NCBI RefSeq assembly: GCF_027530345.1 | Contig: NZ_JAPZQK010000004.1 | Location: 124,001 to 188,000 of the forward strand | Origin: Silanimonas sp. | GTDB taxonomy: Bacteria > Pseudomonadota > Gammaproteobacteria > Xanthomonadales > Xanthomonadaceae | Direction of reading: 5' to 3' | Length of the DNA: 64,000 nt | In this document: piece by piece, positions 52,749-61,391 of the stretch | Layout of the letters: each line of letters opens with the position of its first letter | How positions within the stretch are numbered: the first letter of the stretch is position 1 | Notes under the pieces: generated by a model | What the model saw: only the letters and a program-made list of their open reading frames with translations | What the model was told of the DNA's origin: nothing | Database searches by the model: none | Made by a program: the position numbers and the translations under genes

Positions 52749-53791
52749 GCGTTGGGCGGGGCGAGGGCGAGGAGGGCGGGCAGGGCGTCGAGATCGACGT
52801 TGCCACCGGAGAGGATGATCCCGACGCGCAGTCCGGCGAAGCGTTCGCGGTACTTGAGCACCGCGGCAAGTGGCACGGCGCAGCTGGGCTCGATGACGAT
52901 CTTCAGGCGCTCCCAGACGAGGCGCATGGCGGCGACGGTTTCGGCATCGTCGACCAGCAGCACGTCATCGCAGTGCTCCCGCAGGATGGCGAAGGTCAGC
53001 GGGCCGAGTTCGGCGCGCAGGCCGTCGCTGATGGTGTTCGCGGTGCGGCCGGTGATCCGGGCGCCGGACTTCAGCGAGTCGTGGCCGTCGCGTGCGCCTT
53101 CGGGTTCGGCGGCGATGGCGAGGATGCGCGGGTCGATGCCCTTCGCCGCGATGGCCGTGCCGCTCATCAGGCCGCCACCGGACAGCGGCGCCATCACGAC
53201 GTCGAGCGCCGGCGTGGCTTCGCGCGATTTGCCGCGACGGCATGCCTGGTGCAGCAGCTCCAGCGTGGCCGTGCCTTGCCCGGCGATCACCCGCGCGTCG
53301 TTGTAGGGATGCACCAGTTCGCCGCCGTTCTCGGCGAGCACGCGCGCCGTGGCCTCGTTGCGCGCGGACTGCGCGACCTCGCAGTCCACGATACGCGCGC
53401 CGTTGCGGGCGATGGCCTCGCGCTTGATGCGTGGCGCCGCACCCGGAACGACGACGGTGCAGGCGATGCCGCGGAGCTGGCAGGCCAGCGCGACGGCCGC
53501 ACCGTGGTTGCCGGAACTCTGGGTCACCACGCCGCGCGCGGCTTGTTCGGGCGTCAGCGAGAACACCGCATTGGCGGCGCCGCGGAACTTGAACGCGCCG
53601 GCGCGTTGCAGGTTCTCGGCCTTGAAGAACAGCTGGCAGCCGGCGAGTTCGTCGAGCGAGCGCGAGCGCAGCACCGGCGTGACGTGGGCGATGCCGGCGA
53701 TGCGCGCCGCGGCGTCACGGACTTCGTCGAGGGTGGGCGTGTCGTCGCGCTGGAGACAGCGCGCAGCCACGGGAGGGGCGTCGGCGTTCAT
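52745..53791 (-). CDS. PLP-dependent threonine/serine dehydratase
   Basis: A 348-residue fold-type II PLP enzyme. The Schiff-base Lys is in AGAFKFRGAANA, followed by QSSGNHGAAVALA and the phosphate-binding glycine loop APLSGGGLMSG; the ring-contacting Ser-Gly is in IILSGGNVD. It lacks a C-terminal ACT-like regulatory domain, so it resembles catabolic threonine dehydratase or serine racemase rather than IlvA. The start at ATG 53791 fits the family. It may be co-transcribed with the NTF2 gene downstream. Confidence 0.93.
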   Translation of the reverse strand: MNADAPPVAARCLQRDDTPTLDEVRDAAARIAGIAHVTPVLRSRSLDELAGCQLFFKAENLQRAGAFKFRGAANAVFSLTPEQAARGVVTQSSGNHGAAVALACQLRGIACTVVVPGAAPRIKREAIARNGARIVDCEVAQSARNEATARVLAENGGELVHPYNDARVIAGQGTATLELLHQACRRGKSREATPALDVVMAPLSGGGLMSGTAIAAKGIDPRILAIAAEPEGARDGHDSLKSGARITGRTANTISDGLRAELGPLTFAILREHCDDVLLVDDAETVAAMRLVWERLKIVIEPSCAVPLAAVLKYRERFAGLRVGIILSGGNVDLDALPALLALAPPNA

Positions 53792-53875
53792 GGGGGAAGT
53801 ATGCCCGGGTGTCCGATTGCCGCGGTCCGGTCCGCAAATCCAGACGTGCATACGTCGCCCACCGGCGGCGAGGGC

Positions 53876-53881
53876 TATGCT
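53876..53881 (+). promoter_or_regulatory. Putative -10 box (TATGCT) of pepN
   Basis: AGGGCTATGCTGCG lies 27 bases before the pepN ATG and matches the local TANNNT box. Confidence 0.45.
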
Positions 53882-53908
53882 GCGCGGCTCCGTCATCACC
53901 ACGCCCCG

Positions 53909-56530
53909 ATGTCAGACACCGCCTCGCCGCCGATCCGCCTTGCTGAGTACCGCCCGCCGGCATGGACCATCACCGACGTGGCCTTGGTGTTCGACCTGGG
54001 TCGGGAATCGAGCGAGGTCGAAGCGACGTTGATGCTGCGCTGCGATGCGCCCGAGGCGACCCTGCGGCTCGACGGCGAGGATCTCGAGCTGCTCGCCATC
54101 GAACTCGACGGCCGCGCCTTGGCGGCGGAGGACTACACGCAAGACGCAACGGGCCTGGTCGTGCACGCCGCGCGCGGCTTCGATTCGTGCTTGTTGCGTA
54201 CGCGCGTGCGCGTGCTTCCGGCCGCGAACACCCGCCTCGAAGGGCTCTACACCAGCGGCAGCCTGCTGCTGACGCAGTGCGAGGCCGAGGGCTTCCGGCG
54301 CATCACGTTCTTCGTCGATCGCCCGGACGTGCAGGCGCGCTGGCGCACCACGCTGCGCGCGGAGCGCGCACGTTATCCGGTGCTGCTCGCCGGCGGCGAT
54401 CGCGTGGCCGAGCGCGACCTCGGTGACGGTCGCCACGAGGCCGAGTGGCACAACCCGCACCCGACGCCCTGCTACCTGTTCGCGCTGGCCGCCGGGCCGA
54501 TGGCGCGCGTGTCGAAGGCGATCACTGGCGCCGATGGCCGTGCGATCGAGCTGAACGTCTGGGTGGAGGGCGACGATGCCGAGCCCTGCCGCTACGCGCT
54601 CGGTGCGGTCGAGCGCGCGCTTCGCTGGGACGAATCGCGCTTCGGCCGCTGCTACGACCTCGGGGTGTTCAACGTCGTGGCCGCGCAGGACTTCACCATG
54701 GGCGCGATGGAGAACAAGGGCCTGAACATCTTCAACGCCCGCTACATCCTCGCCGACGAACGCACCGCCACGGATGCCGACTTCATGGGCATCGAATCGG
54801 TGGTGGGCCATGAGTACTTCCACAACTGGTCGGGCAACCGCGTCACGCTGCGCGACTGGTTCCAGCTCTCGCTGAAGGAAGGGCTGACGGTGTTCCGTGA
54901 CCAGGAGTTCACCGCCGACCTGCACTCGCGCGACTTGAAACGCATCGACGACGTCCGCCTGCTGCGCGCCCGCCAGTTCGCCGAGGATGCCGGCGCGCTG
55001 GCCCATCCGGTGCGGCCTGCGGAATACCGTGAGATCAACAATTTCTACACGCTGACGATCTACGAGAAGGGCGCCGAGATCGTCCGCATGCTGCATTCGC
55101 GCTTGGGCGAGGCCGCCTTCCGCGCTGGCATGGACCGTTACTTCGCCGACAACGACGGCCGGAGTGCCACGCTGGAGGACTTCTACGCCGCGCACAGCGC
55201 GGCCACCGGCATCGACTGCGCCGACATGCTCGCGTGGTACGCGCAGGCCGGCACGCCCGTGCTGGACGTCGAACGGTCCTTCGATCCGTCGACGGGCGGC
55301 TACACGCTGGTGCTTCGCCAACGTCCGCCGGCGAACGTGCCCCATGCGGCCCCGCTGCCGATCCCGTTCCGCCTCGCGCTGTATGCCCCGGACGGCCGCG
55401 CCTTGCCGCCGCCCGCCACGCACGACGCCGAGCCGATCCCAGACGGCTTGCTGCTGCGCCACGCTACGCACACGCTGCGCTGGCAGGGCCTTGACGCCGA
55501 GCCCCTGCCGGTGCTGAACCGTGGATTCGCCGCGCCGATCCGCCTTCGGATGCCGATGCGGCCCGAGGAGCGGGCTCGCATCGTGCAGGTCGAGAGTGAC
55601 GGCTTCGCGCGTTGGGACGCCCTGCAACACCTCGCGCTCGACGTGCTGCTCGCACGCGCGGGCGAGTCCGTGGACGGTCTGGGTGACGTCGATGCCGCGG
55701 AGGCCGCGCTGTCGGCGGCGCTGGGCGCCCTGCTGGCGGACACGCAGGCGCATCCGGCCTTCGTCGCCGAGTGCCTGGCGCTGCCCGATTTCGACACCTT
55801 GGCCGACGCGGTCGACGTGGTCGATCCGGGGGCGCTCGTGGCCGCCCGAGAGCGATTGGGCCTCTCGCTTGCCGCGGCCCATCGCGAGGCGCTGCAGCGG
55901 CACGTCGATGCGCTCCGCGCCGACGCGCGTGGCGGGCTCGATGATGCCGCGATGGCCGCGCGCAGCCTCCGTCATGCCGCACTTGCGTGGCTTTCCCGGG
56001 TCGATGGCGGTGCGGCCGCGCGTCGCCTGTGGGCCGATGCCGGATCGATGACCGAGCGCATGGCCGCGCTGCGCGCCCTGCTGCACGCGAAGGCCGACGG
56101 TGCGCCGGCAGCGCGCGAGGCCTTCGCTCGGGAATTCGCCGACCACGCCTTGGTCACCGACAAGTGGTTGGCCGTCGTGGCGACGCGGCCCGCCACCGAC
56201 GCGCTGGACGATGTCGAGGCGCTGGTGGCCGGGCCCTGCTGGCACCCGACGAATCCGAACCGCGTCCGCGCCATCGTCGGCAGCCTGGCGCGACTCAACC
56301 CCGCGGCGTTCCATCGCGGCGACGGCGCGGGCTATCGCTTCGTCGCCGCCCAGGTGCAGGCCATGGATGCGATCAATCCGCAGGTTGCCGCGCGCCTGCT
56401 CGGCGCGTTCGAGGGCCTGCCGCGGTGGACGGTGGCGGCTCGCGAGCTGGCCCTCGCTGCCCTGGCACCGATGCGCTCCGCGGCACTCTCGCGCGACGTG
56501 GCGGAACTTCTCGGCCGCCTGCCCGCCTGA
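53909..56530 (+). CDS. pepN: Aminopeptidase N (M1 family)
   Basis: An 873-residue cytosolic zinc aminopeptidase releasing N-terminal residues. Exopeptidase motif GAMENKG and zinc motif HEYFHNW with the third ligand Glu in SLKEGLTVFRDQEF. The C-terminal helical domain matches the PepN layout. Size matches E. coli PepN (870). The start was set at ATG 53909; the open frame upstream is antisense to the dehydratase. Confidence 0.97.
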   Translation: MSDTASPPIRLAEYRPPAWTITDVALVFDLGRESSEVEATLMLRCDAPEATLRLDGEDLELLAIELDGRALAAEDYTQDATGLVVHAARGFDSCLLRTRVRVLPAANTRLEGLYTSGSLLLTQCEAEGFRRITFFVDRPDVQARWRTTLRAERARYPVLLAGGDRVAERDLGDGRHEAEWHNPHPTPCYLFALAAGPMARVSKAITGADGRAIELNVWVEGDDAEPCRYALGAVERALRWDESRFGRCYDLGVFNVVAAQDFTMGAMENKGLNIFNARYILADERTATDADFMGIESVVGHEYFHNWSGNRVTLRDWFQLSLKEGLTVFRDQEFTADLHSRDLKRIDDVRLLRARQFAEDAGALAHPVRPAEYREINNFYTLTIYEKGAEIVRMLHSRLGEAAFRAGMDRYFADNDGRSATLEDFYAAHSAATGIDCADMLAWYAQAGTPVLDVERSFDPSTGGYTLVLRQRPPANVPHAAPLPIPFRLALYAPDGRALPPPATHDAEPIPDGLLLRHATHTLRWQGLDAEPLPVLNRGFAAPIRLRMPMRPEERARIVQVESDGFARWDALQHLALDVLLARAGESVDGLGDVDAAEAALSAALGALLADTQAHPAFVAECLALPDFDTLADAVDVVDPGALVAARERLGLSLAAAHREALQRHVDALRADARGGLDDAAMAARSLRHAALAWLSRVDGGAAARRLWADAGSMTERMAALRALLHAKADGAPAAREAFAREFADHALVTDKWLAVVATRPATDALDDVEALVAGPCWHPTNPNRVRAIVGSLARLNPAAFHRGDGAGYRFVAAQVQAMDAINPQVAARLLGAFEGLPRWTVAARELALAALAPMRSAALSRDVAELLGRLPA

Positions 56531-56539
56531 GGCCCCGGC

Positions 56540-57544
56540 TCAGTCCACGCCGTCGATCTCCAGCCGGTTGCGTCCGGCTTGCTTCGCCCGGTACAGGGCG
56601 TCGTCGGCGCGGGCGAACCAGGCTTCGCGCCTCTCGCCCGTGCGCAGGATGGCGCCGCCGATCGACACCGTCACCGGCTCGCCGCGCACCGTCAGGCCAT
56701 TGCGGATCTGCGAACGCAGGTGGCTCATCGCCAGCTGCAGGCTGAGCTCGTCGGTCGCCGGCATCAGCAGCACGAATTCCTCGCCGCCGTAGCGGTAGAG
56801 GCGATCCGTGCGGCGCACCGAGGACTGCACGAGCTGCACGAAGCGCTGCAGCACGCGGTCGCCTTCGTCGTGGCCGAAGCGGTCGTTGATGGTCTTGAAA
56901 TGGTCTAGGTCGAGCACGGCGAGCGCTACCGGGCGAGCGTCGCGGCGAAAGCCGGCGATGGCGATCTCCAGCTCCGTTTCCAGTGCGCGCCGGTTCTCGG
57001 CGCCGGTCAGGGCATCGAGCGTCGCCAGCTGTTCGAGCTGGACGCGGCGCTCGCCGGTGCGTTCCGCGAAGATCATCGCGAACACGCCGTTGACGATGAT
57101 CGCGGCCAGGGCGGCGAGCGGCTGCCCGGTCTGTGCGAGGGCGTCACCTTCGATCACCAGCCAAAGGACCACGCCGGCATAGAGTGGGATCGAGACGCGC
57201 GGCCGCACCATGAAGGCGATGGCCATCACGATGGGGTAGAGCCAGTACAGGCCCGCGGGGCTGATCGTGGCCACCAGGCAGCCGCCCGAGGCCACGGCGA
57301 ACGCCACGACCATACCGAGGCGGTCGAGGTTGCCGCCGCGCCAGGCATGCACCGTGGCGCCGAGGATGAAGGCCACGACGGCAAAATCCACGGCCGCGTG
57401 CAGCGTCGCTCCTTGGGCGAGGCGCACGAAGGCGATGGGCAGCAGGATCAGCACGGCCAGCGCCCCGAAAACGACGTAGACCCCCAGGCGGAAGTCCGAC
57501 CGGGTGCGTTGCCGCAGCAGCGCGAGCAAGGCGCGCGGGGTCAT
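56540..57544 (-). CDS. Integral-membrane diguanylate cyclase (second of tandem pair)
   Basis: A 334-residue protein with about five to six N-terminal membrane helices (residues ~20-165) and a GGDEF domain: DALTGAENRRAL, DLDHFKTINDRFGHDEGD, intact GGEEF at 253-257 and an RxxD inhibitory site (RRTD) just before. It should be an active, feedback-inhibited cyclase. Same length and layout as the gene upstream (57541..58545), with which it overlaps by four bases. Confidence 0.95.
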   Translation of the reverse strand: MTPRALLALLRQRTRSDFRLGVYVVFGALAVLILLPIAFVRLAQGATLHAAVDFAVVAFILGATVHAWRGGNLDRLGMVVAFAVASGGCLVATISPAGLYWLYPIVMAIAFMVRPRVSIPLYAGVVLWLVIEGDALAQTGQPLAALAAIIVNGVFAMIFAERTGERRVQLEQLATLDALTGAENRRALETELEIAIAGFRRDARPVALAVLDLDHFKTINDRFGHDEGDRVLQRFVQLVQSSVRRTDRLYRYGGEEFVLLMPATDELSLQLAMSHLRSQIRNGLTVRGEPVTVSIGGAILRTGERREAWFARADDALYRAKQAGRNRLEIDGVD

Positions 57545-58545
57545 GGCGCGGTCTCGTCGAGCACGAGGCGGTCGCGACCGTTCTGCTTGGCCCGATACAG
57601 CGCGGCGTCGGCCCGGGCGAACCAGGCATCGCGGCTTTCGCCGTGGCGCAGGACCGCGGCGCCCATGGAGGCGGTCACCGGCTCCCCTCCGGCCCGCAGC
57701 TCCTCGTGGATGCGGCGCTGCAGGTTGGCGAAGGCGCGCATCGCCCCGATCTCATCGGTGTGCTCCATCAGCAGGACGAACTCCTCGCCACCGAAGCGGA
57801 AGAGGCGGTCCGTTGCGCGCGTCGAACGGCGCACGAGCTCGACGAAGGTGCAGAGCAGGCGATCGCCGGCCTCGTGGCCGTGGCGGTCGTTGACGCGCTT
57901 GAAATGGTCGAGGTCGAGCAGCGCCAGGGTCACCGGGCGCCCGGTGCGCTGGTGGGCGTTAAGGGCGATCGCAACCTCTTCTTCCATGGCGCGGCGGTTG
58001 CGCGCGCCGGTGAGCGGATCGAGCGCGGCGATCTCCTCCAACGCGCTGCGCTGCATCGCGGTGCGCTTGGCGAAGATGTAGGCGAACAGCGAGACCAGCA
58101 GCAGGGTGGTCGTCACCGTCAGCCGCTGGCCGTGCGATTCGAAGGCGGCTGGCTGCAGCTGCGTGAGTGCGACCGCCCCCAACGCGAGGCTGCCGGCGAT
58201 GCCGGGGCGGATCAGGAAGGAGTTCGCGAGCAGGGTGGGGAACAGCCAGAACACGCCGGTTTTTCCCAGCAGCGCGACGATCAGCAAGGCGCCCGTCGTG
58301 TTGGTGATGGCGATGCACAGCCCGGCGCGATCGAGGTCGCCGCCCCGCCAGGCGTAGATCGAGGGCCCGAAGATGCCCAGCACGATCAGCGCGTCGACGA
58401 CACCCGCCAGCCATTGCCCCTGCGCGAAGCGCAGTGCAGCGAACGGCGCGATCGCCACCACTGCACACACCCCGAAGACGGTGATGATGCTGAGGCGGAA
58501 GTCCTTCCGCAGGCGGGCCAGCAGGTGGGCGAAGAGGGGTGACAT
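57541..58545 (-). CDS. Integral-membrane diguanylate cyclase (first of tandem pair)
   Basis: A 334-residue paralogue of the downstream DGC: five to six membrane helices, then DPLTGARNRRAM, DLDHFKRVNDRHGHEAGD, GGEEF at 252-256 and an RxxD site (RATD). The start was placed at ATG 58545 (SPLFAHLLARLRKDFRL), which aligns with the paralogue; an upstream ATG at 58593 adds 16 residues without counterpart. Its stop overlaps the next gene (ATGA). Confidence 0.95.
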   Translation of the reverse strand: MSPLFAHLLARLRKDFRLSIITVFGVCAVVAIAPFAALRFAQGQWLAGVVDALIVLGIFGPSIYAWRGGDLDRAGLCIAITNTTGALLIVALLGKTGVFWLFPTLLANSFLIRPGIAGSLALGAVALTQLQPAAFESHGQRLTVTTTLLLVSLFAYIFAKRTAMQRSALEEIAALDPLTGARNRRAMEEEVAIALNAHQRTGRPVTLALLDLDHFKRVNDRHGHEAGDRLLCTFVELVRRSTRATDRLFRFGGEEFVLLMEHTDEIGAMRAFANLQRRIHEELRAGGEPVTASMGAAVLRHGESRDAWFARADAALYRAKQNGRDRLVLDETAP

Positions 58546-58569
58546 GGGGCTCCGGGCGTCAATTCGTCG

Positions 58570-58575
58570 AGCGTA
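58570..58575 (-). promoter_or_regulatory. Putative -10 box (TACGCT) of the tandem DGC operon
   Basis: CCGCTACGCTCGACG on the minus strand lies 24 bases before ATG 58545 and matches the local box. It also argues against the upstream ATG at 58593. Confidence 0.45.
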
Positions 58576-58630
58576 GCGGTTCCGGGCGCGCATGCAATCC
58601 GGCCCGGATCAAACGCGAGGGCGCGGCCGC

Positions 58631-58636
58631 TACACT
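58631..58636 (+). promoter_or_regulatory. Putative -10 box (TACACT) of xthA, implying leaderless mRNA
   Basis: CCGCTACACTTCCGGGCATG: the box ends seven bases before the start codon and there is no Shine-Dalgarno. Confidence 0.55.
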
Positions 58637-58643
58637 TCCGGGC

Positions 58644-59423
58644 ATGAAGATCGCCAGCTGGAACGTCAACTCGCTCAACGCCCGCCAGGAGCACCTGCTG
58701 GCCTGGCTCGGCTCCCGCCAGCCCGACGTGGTCGGCCTGCAGGAGACTAAGCTCGAGGACCACCGCTTTCCCGACAGCGAAATCGCCGCGCTGGGCTACC
58801 GCTCGGTGTTCGCGGGGCAGAAGACCTACAACGGCGTGGCGATCTTGGTGCGCAGCGGCAGCGGCCTCGCGCCCACCGATGTGCAAGCCGGCATCCCCGG
58901 CTTCGCCGACGAGCAGAAGCGCGTCATCGCCGCGACGGTTGGCGACCTGCGCATCGTCAACCTCTACGTGGTCAACGGCCAGGCCGTGGGCAGCGAGAAG
59001 TACGACTACAAACTGCGCTGGCTCGAGGCCGTGCACGGCTGGTTGGCGGAGGAGATCGCCCGCTACCCGAACCTCGTCGTGCTGGGCGATTTCAACATCG
59101 CGCCCGACGATCGCGACGTGCACGACCCCAAGGCAGGGAACGACGACAGCATCCTGACTTCGACCGCCGAGCGCGCCGCCCTGCGCCGGCTGCTCGACCT
59201 CGGCCTCGTCGACAGCTACCGGCTGAAGCACGAGGACGGCGGGGTGTTCAGCTGGTGGGACTACCGGGCCGCGGGTTTCCGCCGCAACCTCGGCCTTCGC
59301 ATCGACCTCGTGCTGCTCTCGACGGCGCTCGCCGGCCGCTGCACCGAGGCCTCGATTGACCGCGAGCCGCGCACCTGGGAGCGCCCCTCGGACCACGCGC
59401 CGGCGATGGTGACGCTCGGCTGA
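58644..59423 (+). CDS. xthA: Exodeoxyribonuclease III
   Basis: A 259-residue AP endonuclease/3'-exonuclease of base excision repair. Motifs: IASWNVNSLNAR, LQETKLED with the metal-binding Glu, GDFNIAPDDRDVHDP, LRIDLVLL and the terminal SDHAPAMV with the catalytic Asp/His. Length is normal. A probable leaderless gene, divergent from the tandem DGC pair. Confidence 0.97.
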   Translation: MKIASWNVNSLNARQEHLLAWLGSRQPDVVGLQETKLEDHRFPDSEIAALGYRSVFAGQKTYNGVAILVRSGSGLAPTDVQAGIPGFADEQKRVIAATVGDLRIVNLYVVNGQAVGSEKYDYKLRWLEAVHGWLAEEIARYPNLVVLGDFNIAPDDRDVHDPKAGNDDSILTSTAERAALRRLLDLGLVDSYRLKHEDGGVFSWWDYRAAGFRRNLGLRIDLVLLSTALAGRCTEASIDREPRTWERPSDHAPAMVTLG

Positions 59424-59438
59424 GCCGGCGTCGCGCCC

Positions 59439-61391
59439 TCAGCGCGACAGGATCGGGAAGTTGCCCGGCGGCTTCTCGACGAGGCTGAAGAAGCGGCCGA
59501 GGTCGAGGGTGCTGCCTTCGATCGTGACTTCGTCCGAGGTGAGCAGCGCGCCCGCGCCGGCTTGGCCCGTCATCATGTCGAGGAACACCGCGTGCGTGAG
59601 CCGCAGCGTGGCGTCGGCCGCGGGGTCTTCCGGCGCCGCGCGATGGCGAAGCACGCCGTTCCGCAGTTGCAGCACGTGGCTTTCGCCGCGATCGGTGAGC
59701 ACGAGATTGATGGTGAGGTCGAGGTCGCCGGCGGCCGGGCCGTCGATCGACGCGGCCATGCGCTCGAGGAAGCGTTCCACCGGCGTCCGGGCCAGCAGTT
59801 CGCGCATGCGCGTCGGCGAGAACCCCTTGGCCGGGGCGCCGTCGCGGGCCTCCTGCGCGCCCGCCAGGTAGGCATTGCGCCAGGTGCTCGCCTCGGCGGC
59901 AAAGCCGAGCTGTTCGAAACTGATGGCCAGCAGGCCGCGGGCCTCCGTGTTGCCGGGCTCGGCGTAGACGGCGTGCTTCAGCAGCTCCGCGGCCCAGCGG
60001 TGCTGCCCTTGGGCCTGCGCCGCACGAGCGGCGTCGAGCAGCGGTGCCATGCCGCCGGCGAGGGCGACATATCCTTCCGCGGCAGGGACCGGCGGCAGCG
60101 GATCGAGGTTGGCCGGGTGGGCGTCGTACCAGCCGAGGTAGAACTGGTAGACCGCCTTGATGTTGTGGCGCACCGTGCCGTAGTAGCCGCGCGTGGCGAG
60201 GTGGCGCTCGAGCGCCTCGGGCAGTTCGAGTGTCTCGGCGATTTCGGGCGCGGTCAGCCCGGCGTTCATCAGCCGCACCGTCTGGTCGTGCAGGTAGCGG
60301 TACACGTCGCCCTGCGCGGCGAGGAAGCCGCGGATTTCGTCATTCCCCCACACCGGCCAGTGGTGCTGGTTGAACAGGACCTCGGCGTCGCCCAGCCGCT
60401 CGGCCGTGGCGTCGATGTCGTTGGCCCAGCGCAGCGCGTCGCGCACCTTCGCGCCGCGGATCGTGTAGAGGTTATGCAGCGTCTGGCTGACCAGCTCCGC
60501 GCCGTTGAAGGCCTTCAGTTCGGGCAGCGCGAAGGTGAATTCAGAGGGCGCCTCGGTGCCCGGGACGTTGTGGAACACGAAGCGCACGCCGTCGATGACG
60601 TGCTCCTCGATCGGCTGAGTGACGACGAGCGTCGGCGGCAGCAGTCCGATGTTGCCGTAGGCCACCGCCTTGCCAAGGCCGTTGTCGACTAGGCCCTGCG
60701 CGTCGCGCGGGAGGTGCTTGCCGTACATGTATTCGGAGCGGCGCACCATGGCCACGCCGAGCAGCACGTTCTCGCTGGTCGCTTCTTCCATGAAGCCGAC
60801 GGGGGCCACCACCGGGATGGCGCGGGCGGCAGCCTCTTCGGCCGAAACCACGCCAAGCACGCCGCCGAAATGATCGACGTGGCTGTGCGTGTAGACGATC
60901 GCGCTCACCGGACGGTCGCCGAGGTGCTGGCGGGCGAAGGCCATCGCGGTGGCGGCGGTTTCGCGCGAGGTCAGCGGATCGACGACGATCCAGCCGGTCT
61001 CGCCCTCGATCAGCGACAGGTTGGCGATGTCGAAGCCGCGCAGCTGCCAGATGCGGTCCGTCACCTTGAACAGGCCGGCGTGGTTGTTGAGCCGCGCCTG
61101 ACGCCAGAGGCTGGGGTTCACCGTGGGTGGGGCTTCGCCGTCGACGAAATCGAAGGCGGCGAAATCCCAGATCACCTCGCCGGACGCATCGCGCACGACA
61201 CCCGAGGGCGCGGCGACGAAACCGCGCATGGCGTCATCGAAGGCCTGCCGCTCATCGAGGTCGAGTCGCTCGCGCACGGCGGCGTGCTGCGACGCCACGC
61301 TGGCGTCCGCGCCGCCCCGTCCCTCGGGCGCTGGCGCGCAGCCGGCGAGGGCGGCCAGCAACAGCACGAGCGCTGCGGGCCGGGCGCTCAT
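59439..61391 (-). CDS. Alkyl-sulfatase-type MBL hydrolase, lipoprotein
   Basis: A 650-residue protein of the SdsA1/BDS1 family that hydrolyses alkyl sulfates such as SDS. Signal peptide with lipobox LAGC (Cys about 18), metallo-beta-lactamase motif THSHVDHFGG and further metal-ligand segments (NVPGTEAPSEF, FNQHHWPVWG), an alkylsulfatase dimerisation domain and a C-terminal SCP2-like domain (LDLTINLVLTDRGESHVLQLRNG). Length matches the family (about 650). Its start overlaps the upstream binding-protein gene by four bases. Confidence 0.93.
   Translation of the reverse strand: MSARPAALVLLLAALAGCAPAPEGRGGADASVASQHAAVRERLDLDERQAFDDAMRGFVAAPSGVVRDASGEVIWDFAAFDFVDGEAPPTVNPSLWRQARLNNHAGLFKVTDRIWQLRGFDIANLSLIEGETGWIVVDPLTSRETAATAMAFARQHLGDRPVSAIVYTHSHVDHFGGVLGVVSAEEAAARAIPVVAPVGFMEEATSENVLLGVAMVRRSEYMYGKHLPRDAQGLVDNGLGKAVAYGNIGLLPPTLVVTQPIEEHVIDGVRFVFHNVPGTEAPSEFTFALPELKAFNGAELVSQTLHNLYTIRGAKVRDALRWANDIDATAERLGDAEVLFNQHHWPVWGNDEIRGFLAAQGDVYRYLHDQTVRLMNAGLTAPEIAETLELPEALERHLATRGYYGTVRHNIKAVYQFYLGWYDAHPANLDPLPPVPAAEGYVALAGGMAPLLDAARAAQAQGQHRWAAELLKHAVYAEPGNTEARGLLAISFEQLGFAAEASTWRNAYLAGAQEARDGAPAKGFSPTRMRELLARTPVERFLERMAASIDGPAAGDLDLTINLVLTDRGESHVLQLRNGVLRHRAAPEDPAADATLRLTHAVFLDMMTGQAGAGALLTSDEVTIEGSTLDLGRFFSLVEKPPGNFPILSR

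Noticed and set aside
52973-53908. N-terminal extension of pepN
   Set aside because: The open frame upstream of ATG 53909 is antisense to the dehydratase and shows no M1 peptidase similarity; a promoter-like box precedes 53909.
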